DNA of 56,546 nucleotides from Acidobacteriota bacterium (GTDB taxonomy: Bacteria > Acidobacteriota > UBA6911 > JACOSC01): positions 1 to 56,546 of the forward strand of contig JACOSC010000138.1 in the NCBI GenBank assembly GCA_016179055.1, written 5' to 3'. The notes beneath the pieces are model-generated. The model was not told where the DNA came from. It worked only from the letters and a program-made list of their open reading frames with translations, and searched no databases. How positions within the stretch are numbered: position 1 is the first letter of the stretch; the number at the start of each line of letters is the position of its first letter. Below are positions 43,710 to 51,950 of the stretch, piece after piece. Made by a program: the position numbers and the translations under genes.

Positions 43710-44399
43710 ATGTCTGAGCCAAGACTTAACAATCATCAGCCCAGGCAGGCCGATTATCCCAAAGCCGCGGTGGATGTCTTAATCTTTAGCATTCGCGATC
43801 TTGGGTTGAAAATCGTACTCATCAAAATGAAAAAGCCCCCCTTTGCCGGCGTATGGACGCTACCGGGCGGCCTTGTCCGTTTGAATGAATCGATTGATCA
43901 GGCCGCCGTTCGAGAGCTGGAAGAAAAGACCGGGCTGAAGAACGTTTATCTTGAACAACTATACACCTTCGGCGACGTCAAACGCGATCCCCTCTCGCGT
44001 GTGATCTCCGTTGCTTATTTTGCCCTGATCAATTCGGAAGGGATTTCCTTGCAAACCACTCCCAAATACAGCGCTATTGACTGGTTCAATGTCAAAGAGT
44101 TACCCACATTAGTCTACGACCATAGCGAGATGCTGAAGGTAGCGCTCCAGCGATTGCGCGCCAAGTTGCAGTACACAAACGTAGTGTATAACCTGCTTCC
44201 TCCCACCTTCACGCTGGGCGAGCTTCGCCGCATCTATGAAATCATGTTGGATTGCCAATTGGACAAGCGTAACTTCTGCAAAAAGTTTCTTTCGCTCGGA
44301 CTGCTCAAGTCGACTGACCTACGGCGCGAAGGCCCCCACCGGCCCGCCCAGTTGTGGTCCTTCAAGCAACGCACACCAACGATAGTCGAGATCCTATAA
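43710..44399 (+). CDS. NrtR-like Nudix-winged-helix regulator
   Basis: 229 aa. Nudix domain at about 15-145; its Nudix box reads G-x5-E-x7-REL-E-EK-T-GL, where the second Glu of the catalytic EE is Lys, so hydrolysis is probably lost. A winged helix follows at about 155-225 (LPPTFTLGELRRIYEIMLDC, GPHRPAQLWSF). This pairing is that of NrtR, which represses NAD or pentose genes and senses ADP-ribose-type ligands. No NAD genes adjoin. There is no ribosome binding site before the ATG, and a TATTCTAAAT stretch lies just upstream, so the mRNA may be leaderless. Confidence 0.85.
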   Translation: MSEPRLNNHQPRQADYPKAAVDVLIFSIRDLGLKIVLIKMKKPPFAGVWTLPGGLVRLNESIDQAAVRELEEKTGLKNVYLEQLYTFGDVKRDPLSRVISVAYFALINSEGISLQTTPKYSAIDWFNVKELPTLVYDHSEMLKVALQRLRAKLQYTNVVYNLLPPTFTLGELRRIYEIMLDCQLDKRNFCKKFLSLGLLKSTDLRREGPHRPAQLWSFKQRTPTIVEIL

Positions 44400-44630
44400 A
44401 TGCGCATGCACGGAGCACAAGAGTGGCGCGTATCCCCAACCCATTCGGCTCCCCAAAGAAGACGATCCTAAGCAGTTCCACCGTGCCGAACCCCGCCGCC
44501 ATCCCTTCCTACTGTCTGAATTGCAGGCAGATTTGGCTTTACTCCAGCTCGTTCTTAGTATACTATTAGCATGTAATCAACCCATACCTGGCGGTGAGAT
44601 TAACAAAATCTGAAATCAAAGGAGAGATGT

Positions 44631-45776
44631 ATGAGGCCAAGTGTAACGCGCAGGGCAGTGCTGTGCATTGCTCTGCTTATTATGTTCAGCTCCAGTCTAC
44701 TATACGCCTTTACACCTTCCGGAAAATTGGAAATTCATTACATTAACGTTCACTGGGGGACTAGCATACTGGTTATCGGTCCCGACGGCACAACGCTCTT
44801 GATGGACGGTGGTGAGACTGGCCGCGGCCGGACGGATGTTCTCCCGTACTTGACCAGTATCGGTTTAGCGCCCGAAGACGGCTTGGACTATATGCTCCTA
44901 TCCCATCAACACTGCGATCATGCCGGCGGTCTGCCGGAGATTATTCGCGCGGGCTACGACGTTCGTCAGAAAATTTATTTCAACGGCAGCGATAGAAGCT
45001 CAGGGTGCATTAACAGATTCTTCGATGCCGCTAAGACCACGACCGCCGGCCCGGCCGAGCCGATAGAGTTGGGAACGATCATCGACCTCGGCAACGGCGC
45101 CACCGCCACCTGCGTCGCCGCCAACGGGGAAGTGGTGATGTCGGGGTATGTGGAGCGGGCGGATCGGCAAGAAAACGATCTTTCCATTGCCATGCTGATT
45201 CAGCATGGCTTCTTTGATTACATCTACGCAGGCGATTTGGGGGGGGGCAATGACGACTATGAATGCACCGATCGCCGCACAGAGCAAGTCAATGTCGAGA
45301 CCCAATTAGCCCGCGCTATTATCGCGAAGGGTGATTTCCCCTTGCTCAGCTCCGAAGGAGTAGACGTATTGCACGTGAATCATCACGGCTCTGAAAGCAG
45401 CACCAACAGCGACTACATGAATCTCCTCAAACCGGAAGTGGCCATTATTGCCGTCGGAAGCGGCCAGGCGCCCAGCTTTCAGCTTCCTCGCCGCGACGTC
45501 GTCGAAAAGATCTTAGGGGCCCAAGCCGCATGCATTGAAGTTCAGCACGCCTTGGTTTTGCAAACCGAGGAAGGTTGTAACGAGCAAGAATGCGAGAGCC
45601 GACCGCTAATCAGCACTGCCGGCTACTCTGTCGGCGATATTGTTATTACGACCGACGGTGTGGAAGAATACCGGATTGACGCGACCGGTCGCGTCACGCA
45701 AGGGCCGGATGAGCGCGACCAACTTGATTTCCCCATCATTCTTCCGCTGGATGAAGTGGCGGCGGGCCGCCGATAA
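44631..45776 (+). CDS. Exported ComEC-like metallo-beta-lactamase-fold hydrolase
   Basis: 381 aa. Signal peptide at 1-26 (cut near LYA-F). MBL domain at about 30-275: IHYINVHWGTSILV, DGGETGRG, the metal site SHQHCDHAGG, YAGDLGGG and VNHHGSESS. This is the ComEC C-terminal type, likely a phosphodiesterase acting on nucleic acid or lipid in the periplasm, but without the ComEC channel. Six cysteines in the second half (for example EGCNEQECES) suggest disulfides. AGGAG precedes the ATG. Stands alone. Confidence 0.88.
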   Translation: MRPSVTRRAVLCIALLIMFSSSLLYAFTPSGKLEIHYINVHWGTSILVIGPDGTTLLMDGGETGRGRTDVLPYLTSIGLAPEDGLDYMLLSHQHCDHAGGLPEIIRAGYDVRQKIYFNGSDRSSGCINRFFDAAKTTTAGPAEPIELGTIIDLGNGATATCVAANGEVVMSGYVERADRQENDLSIAMLIQHGFFDYIYAGDLGGGNDDYECTDRRTEQVNVETQLARAIIAKGDFPLLSSEGVDVLHVNHHGSESSTNSDYMNLLKPEVAIIAVGSGQAPSFQLPRRDVVEKILGAQAACIEVQHALVLQTEEGCNEQECESRPLISTAGYSVGDIVITTDGVEEYRIDATGRVTQGPDERDQLDFPIILPLDEVAAGRR

Positions 45777-45972
45777 CCTCTCATCGGATCATGTGTACCG
45801 AGGCGATCGCTCCAACGTGAAGAATTTTCCAGTGGCTCATTGGACGATTGGGCTGCTGGGCTCTGCAAACAATTTCACATAGTGAAAATAGGGAGTCGAA
45901 GTTCCGAGCGATGTGTTGATAGGAACTTCATCATGTCCGTCGCCCAGACGGTTTCCAGATTGGGGAGCCCAG

Positions 45973-46794
45973 TCATTTCGTCGGCACTTGCTTGGCCACC
46001 TCCCGAACGTCCTCAGCCGGAAGGATAACCGGCAAAATGCCTAAGCTGCTTAGGCTGCCCCGCATCATGGCTGACATACTACCGCCTTCGGCGGGGGCCA
46101 TTCGCAAAAGAACAATGCCGATCACTTTACCGTCCAATGCGAAAACCGGTGTTCCCACTTCGGTAAGCAAGCCGGGGACATAAAACGTGCGCGGCTTATC
46201 TATGATGGCATTAATACGGCTAATCCACACGAAAGGCGCCCAACTTCCCACCTTGCCCAGTCGAGACAAATTGATCACTTGGTCGAGCACCAACGGCCTG
46301 GATTGCACAGAAAGATCCAGCGCAGGAAACGGCTTCGACGGTTTTTCCGTGGGCCGAACAAAGGCGATGTCCAAATCCTTATCGCGCAACACAATCTGTG
46401 CGGGAATTTCTTGACCATCGGTCAGCCGCATCTTTACGTCGCTAAGCTCGCTTTCCACCTTCATCTTGGAGTCACCGCCAAACATTTGCATGAAGCGACC
46501 CATGCTCTCCCCAGGATTCACGGCCGTAAGCGAAAGGATAGACAGGCCGGATGGGTCAATCACTGTGGCGGCGGTTTCGACCTTGTCCTCCGTTTTATTT
46601 ACTTCACGGCCTTCGATGAGCGTCCGCATCTTAACGACGGTCTTTACGGTAACCACGACATTTTGCCATTGTTTGATAATATCCCGACCTACGGAGGCTT
46701 CATCGGCGGCCGCCGCCAGTGGCGATGCCCCCCCTAAGCCCATCATGATAACCATTACCACATAAGTCCTTGCCAAATACAATTTCAGGTGCAT
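45973..46794 (-). CDS. Exported trypsin-like protein without catalytic triad
   Basis: 273 aa from ATG 46794, which has AGGGAG before it; the frame extends to 46935 through a family D repeat. Signal peptide 1-29. The core follows the HtrA protease fold, but the catalytic places are changed: the usual TNAHVV is LSLTAV (no His), and GNSGGPL becomes VGTPVFAL (no Ser). Only LDIAFVRP keeps the Asp. It follows the active Deg protease gene on the same strand, so it may serve as a regulator, chaperone or binding subunit (inference). Confidence 0.82.
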   Translation of the reverse strand: MHLKLYLARTYVVMVIMMGLGGASPLAAAADEASVGRDIIKQWQNVVVTVKTVVKMRTLIEGREVNKTEDKVETAATVIDPSGLSILSLTAVNPGESMGRFMQMFGGDSKMKVESELSDVKMRLTDGQEIPAQIVLRDKDLDIAFVRPTEKPSKPFPALDLSVQSRPLVLDQVINLSRLGKVGSWAPFVWISRINAIIDKPRTFYVPGLLTEVGTPVFALDGKVIGIVLLRMAPAEGGSMSAMMRGSLSSLGILPVILPAEDVREVAKQVPTK

Positions 46795-46822
46795 GTTTAT
46801 CTCCCTCGAGCATTTGTAATGT

Positions 46823-46919
46823 TGTAACGGTTCAGCCACACCTGGGAGCGCCGGCATCTTGCCGGCAAAGGCCGTTTCTGGGGATAGCCGACGTGCCGGC
46901 TGGAAGCCGGCGCTCCCAG
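46823..46919. repeat. Family D element, copy 3, with a family C-like start
   Basis: GTAACGGTTC at 46823-46832 is followed by CTGGGAGCGCCGGCATC and the inverted end GCCGGCGCTCCCAG at 46906-46919. It lies between the Deg protease gene and its protease-like neighbour. It shows that C-type flanking motifs can accompany D-type cores. Confidence 0.6.
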
Positions 46920-46973
46920 AAAGGGTGCATGCCATTGCAAAACGCTATAACGTGTGATAATCACGCGCATTTT

Positions 46974-49040
46974 CTATCGGGCGCGCGTCCAGGCTGGCTC
47001 CAGCTCTATAAAAGCGCTATGAATACCGCGCCGGACCTGAAAAACTACGCTCTTGGACTTGATCTCAGCGATCTTCTTCATAACCTTTTCCAGGGCTGCC
47101 ACATCCCGTATGGGAAGCCTATCGACCGTCAGTATGCGGTCGCCAACGGCCAAGTGCCCCAGCGCCGCCCATCCGCCTTCGCTAACGTTATCGACAAATA
47201 GTCCGGCATTGTCTTCTTTGGCGGGATCTTCCACATCATCCGAGAACGTTGCCTCGCGCACCGTGAACTCAAAATTTTCATCCCAATATTTCTTCATCTC
47301 ACGCGGCAATTTCGGCGATGCTGCCAACACTGCCTTGATCTTTAACGGTTGCTCGGCGCGCAGCACCGTCAGCTCGACAGCGGCTCCAATCTTGTACTGT
47401 CGGATCATGGTCGGGAGAACTTCGATATCTTCGGGTTGCGAGGCGGCAATGGGTTGGTCGTTCACCGCAGTAATCAAGTCGTCCACTTGCAGCTTTGCCC
47501 GCTCAGCCGTACTGTTCGGATACACCTGCGTGACTCGCACGCCGGAGCGGCCCGGCCAACCTAGCGCCTCCGCCAGATCGCGAGTTAACACTTGCAGACC
47601 GACGGGCAGCCAGGCTTTGCTTGCCTCTAAGCCGGCGTCATACGGAATGCGCGTACCTACGCTTACCACCGTTAGGAATCGCTCCATCTTTCGCTCAAAG
47701 GCCACTATCACAGGCACGGGCGCCTGCTTATCCTTAGTCAACCGCTCCGTGATTACGGCCAACTCTTCGACGTTGCTCACTGGCTGTCGGGCGACTTCCA
47801 CGATGATGTCATTTTCAAGAATGGCCGGCTTGGCTTCCTGGCAGGGACCGCCGGGCCGTATGCTCTTCACCAATACACCGTTCTTATTCAGACGCCGCAT
47901 CTCTTTGACCATCCACAGCGTCAAATTTGACGCGGAGATTCCCCAGGCTTTTAGCTCTTCGGTTTTTGACTGAACGCTTTCACGCTCCCGGGGGATGATG
48001 CGCAATGAATGTTCTTGGCCTTGCCGCCATATGGTCGCGTTTACCTCTTTTCCAATCGGTAAGCTCATGAGACGCTGGTTGAAAAGCGGCAACTCCTCGG
48101 CGAACCGTACGTCGACCGTCTGTCCATCCAAACGCACCAGCAGGTCGCCCGGCGCAAAACCAGCTTCGGCGGCGGGCGAGCCCTGGATGGCGCCGCTGAC
48201 CAGAACTCCCTGACGTATTCCGTAAGACTTGAGTAAAGGCTGCACTTCCAGACCGATCCAACTGCGTGATACTTTCCCTGCTTTGATAAGAGAGTCAGCC
48301 ACCGTCTTGGCCAGGTTGCTGGGGATGGCGCCGCTCAGGCCAAGGCTAATTTCATTGATGCCGACGATCTCCCCGCGGAGATTTACCAGGGGACCGCCGG
48401 AGTTTCCGCCGAAGATAGCCGCATCATGCCCAATCCAGCGAACGATTGACCCAACGTCCTCGCCCTCCAGTGTCAGCTTGTTGAAAGGCCAAAACAATTT
48501 GGGGAAGATCATCTCCGTATTACTGATGATGCCAAGCGTCACGGACTGCGATAGCGCCAAAGGGCTGCCCATAGCCAGTACGGGATCGCCTACCTTAAGA
48601 CCGCGTGAGTCGCCAAAATGGGCGACCGGAAACGCGCGTCCAGCCGGCGATCGCAACTTGATGACGGCTATATCGGAAAGCGGGTCTGTGCCGACCAAGT
48701 CGGCTTCCACTTCCTCCTTGGTAAGCAGTGTACAGACGAGCCGGCAGGCCTTCCCCGCCACATGATGGTTGGTGATGACGTGCCCTTCTTTCGTTATGAT
48801 CGTGCCGCTGCCGGCGCCCTCGTATTTGACTTCACGCCCCTGGCGATGATCTGTGGTGACCACATGTATACGGACCAGCGCCGGCCGTACTTGAGAGACC
48901 GCGAGATCAATAGCGGCTTGGCGAGGTTCTTGCGTCGGCGAGGCCAAGGTCGCCGGCATTGGCGCCGTGAGCATTAAACCAAATGAGATCAAGAACGCCG
49001 AGCGGTAACAACTCCATGACCGAGTCCTAATGATTTTCAT
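46974..49040 (-). CDS. Deg/HtrA serine protease with about four PDZ domains
   Basis: 688 aa. Signal peptide at 1-33. Trypsin-like domain at about 45-250 with an intact triad: H93 (VITNHHVAG), D123 (LSDIAVIKL), S214 (FGGNSGGPL). Then PDZ-like domains at about 258-345, 365-455, 475-565 and 595-680 (GVLVSGAIQGSPAAEAGFAP, GVRVTQVYPNSTAERAKLQV, GLFVDNVSEGGWAALGHLAV). Usual DegP/DegS proteins have one or two, so this is an enlarged form. Periplasmic quality control is the likely role. First of two genes; the triad-less protein follows after 180 bp. Confidence 0.92.
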   Translation of the reverse strand: MKIIRTRSWSCYRSAFLISFGLMLTAPMPATLASPTQEPRQAAIDLAVSQVRPALVRIHVVTTDHRQGREVKYEGAGSGTIITKEGHVITNHHVAGKACRLVCTLLTKEEVEADLVGTDPLSDIAVIKLRSPAGRAFPVAHFGDSRGLKVGDPVLAMGSPLALSQSVTLGIISNTEMIFPKLFWPFNKLTLEGEDVGSIVRWIGHDAAIFGGNSGGPLVNLRGEIVGINEISLGLSGAIPSNLAKTVADSLIKAGKVSRSWIGLEVQPLLKSYGIRQGVLVSGAIQGSPAAEAGFAPGDLLVRLDGQTVDVRFAEELPLFNQRLMSLPIGKEVNATIWRQGQEHSLRIIPRERESVQSKTEELKAWGISASNLTLWMVKEMRRLNKNGVLVKSIRPGGPCQEAKPAILENDIIVEVARQPVSNVEELAVITERLTKDKQAPVPVIVAFERKMERFLTVVSVGTRIPYDAGLEASKAWLPVGLQVLTRDLAEALGWPGRSGVRVTQVYPNSTAERAKLQVDDLITAVNDQPIAASQPEDIEVLPTMIRQYKIGAAVELTVLRAEQPLKIKAVLAASPKLPREMKKYWDENFEFTVREATFSDDVEDPAKEDNAGLFVDNVSEGGWAALGHLAVGDRILTVDRLPIRDVAALEKVMKKIAEIKSKSVVFQVRRGIHSAFIELEPAWTRAR

Positions 49041-49697
49041 TCTTAGCTTTTTCTCCGTTAATATTTTTCATCACAAGCCGGCTGCAGAATCCCTTGAAAA
49101 TTGTTCGCCGGAAGCGCCGTCGCAAAGTTACGGGTATAATGTCGTAATTTCTCAGATTCGATCATAATCTATCGTATGGAACGGGGCGTACCGCCTGCGG
49201 GGCTGTATTCCGGCCTCCTCGCGTTTCCGATGATCGAACTTCAGATCACATTTTCTCTCCAATATACACACCTGCGATCAGAGAGGTATTCTATCAAAAA
49301 GCGCTAGTCCGTAATAGCCTATGAACCGACAACGCGGTACACACTTATTGTATAGCCTCTGCGAATGGGGACTCGTGTTCATTTAAATAGGGATGGTTTT
49401 TTAGTCGTATCTCTGATACATTGCAACGTTGAAATACACTGGAGGTCACATCACAGGGCGCGCCATTGGATGATGATTAAAGTAGGCACCCCGATGAGGA
49501 GGGGGCTAAGCGCTTCTAAGCTGGAGATTAAAAAATATGTTCTTTCTCAATCATAGTCTTGCGCTTTTTGTGCCTCTTTGCGGCAAGAAGAAATGGGCCG
49601 CCAATAAGCGCGCAAGGCGCAAGCGGGAAATCTGGCGTTGCACCGGGCGGCGCTGCAGATCAGGAAGCTTGAACCCTTTACCGGACAAGGAGTACTT
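49041..49697. other. Spacer with family B element
   Basis: 657 bp between divergent genes. A family B element lies at 49151-49244. The rest shows no gene; the plus-strand frame at 49365-49556 lacks a ribosome binding site. Confidence 0.55.
49151..49244. repeat. Family B element, second near-intact copy
   Basis: Left end CTCAGATTCGATCATAATC (49151-49169); right end GATGATCGAACTTCAG (49229-49244). 94 bp against 95 bp in the copy at 39717. The ends are conserved while the interior diverged, as expected if a transposase recognises the ends. Confidence 0.7.
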
Positions 49698-50198
49698 ATG
49701 ACGCTCGCAGAGGTTAAACGTCACTTCGCTTACAACTCTTGGGCCAACGAGCTAGTATTTGAGGTTCTCAAACGGCTGTCGGTCGAGCCTTATCTGCAAG
49801 ATCTGAAAGGCAGCCACGGCGGTATCCATGGGACCATTACCCATATGATAGGGGTGCAAGTTGTATGGCTATCCCGGTGGCGGGGAACGCCCGATGCCGC
49901 GCTATTAAAGGCTGAGGATGTCCGGTCGCTCAGCGAAGTTCAAGAGGTCTGGAAAAAAGTGGACGCCGAAACCACATTGTTTCTCAATACGCTGAGCGAT
50001 GCGAAGCTGCAAGAAACCATAACAGTTCGTACCGGCGATGGCAGAGTCTTTACTAATAGCTATGCCGAAATGATGCGACACTTGATCAATCATTCGTCAT
50101 ACCACCGCGGGCAAATTGCCACCATGCTGCGCCAATTGGGATACAAACCGGCAGGCACCGATTTGATTACCTTCTACAGACAACAAACACAGGGTTAA
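49698..50198 (+). CDS. DinB-family four-helix protein
   Basis: 166 aa from ATG 49698 (AAGGAG 7 bp before); the longer frame from 49638 has no support. Four-helix DinB/YfiT fold with the metal-ligand histidines: His in GTITHMIGV (about residue 48) and the pair in RHLINHSSYHRGQIATML (about 130-137). DinB-type proteins are often thiol-dependent transferases using bacillithiol, mycothiol or glutathione. The Yip1 gene starts 26 bp later. Confidence 0.85.
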   Translation: MTLAEVKRHFAYNSWANELVFEVLKRLSVEPYLQDLKGSHGGIHGTITHMIGVQVVWLSRWRGTPDAALLKAEDVRSLSEVQEVWKKVDAETTLFLNTLSDAKLQETITVRTGDGRVFTNSYAEMMRHLINHSSYHRGQIATMLRQLGYKPAGTDLITFYRQQTQG

Positions 50199-50224
50199 GG
50201 GGTGAACCCCACGAAGGAGGCTCT

Positions 50225-50983
50225 ATGGAAACGAACGCGAGCCCATTGCCCTCCCACGAGGGCTCCATGGGTTTTCTTTCTCGCCTACTGGCCGTGTATT
50301 TCGAGCCGGGAAAAGCTTATGCCGATTTGAGCCGCAAGCCCAATTGGCTTGGGATGGCAATACTGCTGGCGGCGTTGGCGCTGACGCTGGTATCGGTCTC
50401 TACGCTCCGTATGGATCCCGAAACCTATATGCGAAAGGCGTTGGAGCAGAATCCGATGTCAAAAAAACTTTCGGAGGAACAGAAAAGACTGGCCATTGAG
50501 CAGTCTGTCAACAATCCGGGACGTCGGCTCATCGGAGTCATCATAACTCCAGTGGCCGTCGTTGTGACTTATTTAGCGCTGGCGGGAATTTTTCTGTTGT
50601 TGTTTGTTATCTCGGGAGGAATTATTACCTTCAAGCAGTCGCTGGCGGCTACCGTGTGGGGGATGGGCCCGCCCGGCATTATATATACTCTACTGGCCGG
50701 GATAATTTCTGTAATGAAAGACTCGTCAGATCTGGACCTTGATTACCGAAACAACCTAATTACCAGTCTTAATATCGTCATTAATCAGAAAGATCACCCG
50801 TTGCTTCACTCGCTACTGGGTTCGATGGATGTTTTTTCCTTTTGGACCATTTTTCTCTTGGCCATGGCTTTCTCCCATATGATGAGCTCCAAGATAAGCA
50901 CAGGCAAGGCCGCCGTCGGGATTACTCTGCTTTGGGCCATCTATGTGGCGGGCAAAGTCGGCATGAGCGCGATTTTTTCCTAG
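50225..50983 (+). CDS. Yip1-domain membrane protein
   Basis: 252 aa. A cytoplasmic start (FLSRLLAVYFEPGKAYADLS, typical of bacterial Yip1 proteins) is followed by five membrane helices (about 40-58, 105-130, 142-165, 203-220, 228-248) with a charged periplasmic loop between the first two. Function unknown; such proteins are common single genes. AAGGAGG precedes the ATG. Probably co-transcribed with the DinB gene. Confidence 0.82.
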   Translation: METNASPLPSHEGSMGFLSRLLAVYFEPGKAYADLSRKPNWLGMAILLAALALTLVSVSTLRMDPETYMRKALEQNPMSKKLSEEQKRLAIEQSVNNPGRRLIGVIITPVAVVVTYLALAGIFLLLFVISGGIITFKQSLAATVWGMGPPGIIYTLLAGIISVMKDSSDLDLDYRNNLITSLNIVINQKDHPLLHSLLGSMDVFSFWTIFLLAMAFSHMMSSKISTGKAAVGITLLWAIYVAGKVGMSAIFS

Positions 50984-51950
50984 TCGTTATTGTAAACATT
51001 ATCAGCAAAAGAAAACAGTGTGGCGATACAGGCACTCACGCTAAGAAAGGGAGCCATATTATCTTCCCCATGCTGCTTCATGGCCATGTTAGGATCATCA
51101 ACGGAATTGGTCTACTCACAACGGCAGCGCTCGCATAGGCCATCGCCGCGCAGCAAATCGCTGCTGGAACGGGTCTGCGAACATTTCTGGCACCGCCATC
51201 CCGTGGGGGTCGCAGGCCCAAATTTTTCTGAGGCGATGTGAATGCCTTCCGATCTCTCGCCCTCAGAATTTATTTTTTTTTCCATAACAACCTAATACCT
51301 CCCACTTTCTATCGTAACTGTTCAAACCGCTCCCACTTTAGGGAGCCCCGTCGATACAGAACCAGGAGCGATAGCGACTGGGCAAGCACCGTATGATACA
51401 TAGACTCGGTCGCTATCGCTCCCGGTTCTGTATCAGTACGGACCCCCAAACAGTTACACAAAATTCGAAAGGGAACACTATAGAAAAATACTGAATACAA
51501 AGCCGGCCGCAAGCCCGTGTCAAGTATACTAACGGAGCCCTTCAAATTTAGTATCTTCCTTTGCTGCCCTTCGATTTTAAGGGAAGGGTATAGGATTGTC
51601 AAGGCAATTACGGATGAAACCCCAGTTACGGAGCGGCGACAATAGTCCTCGCCGCGAATTATTGTCTCAAAACCGGCCGGTAAGTGACAAAACGCGGCAC
51701 GAAAATTCCAAGAAACTCAAAGATGGCGCCAATTCTAACACGGAAGATCGCTCGAACATTACGTTGCGCTTAACAACAACCCATTGAAATCACGGAGTAT
51801 CATGAATTCACCCACAAACATTCGGCACATCTTAAAATGATTTGGTATGGATTTTGCTAAGTTTTCGGCCAACTCAGTATCCTTTGAGTGGGTTTTCGTT
51901 AATCAAGAAAAGTAGTTGTAGCAGACGTCCAACGCGGCAGGAAGGGCAGC
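50984..51950. other. 0.97-kb spacer with family C element
   Basis: No intact gene. The plus-strand stretch 51070-51241 ends in a frame reading RSKSLLERVCEHFW, reminiscent of small zinc-ribbon proteins, but too weak to call. A full family C element lies at 51314-51457. Positions 51460-51950 show nothing else. Confidence 0.5.
51314..51457. repeat. Family C element C6, full form
   Basis: The most complete copy: outer ends GTAACTGTTC (51314) and AAACAGTTAC (to 51457) are inverted, and inside them GATACAGAACCAGGAGCGA pairs with its inverse ending GGTTCTGTATC. 144 bp, nested palindrome. It shows the true limits of family C. Confidence 0.75.

Noticed and set aside
47053-47973. 306-codon plus-strand frame, Ser/Thr-rich
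   Set aside because: Antisense to PDZ domains of the Deg protease; Ser/Thr-rich composition is typical of shadows.
51070-51241. Possible zinc-ribbon protein (RSKSLLERVCEHFW)
   Set aside because: The Cys pairs needed for a ribbon are missing in the frame, and there is no ribosome binding site; at most a fossil.
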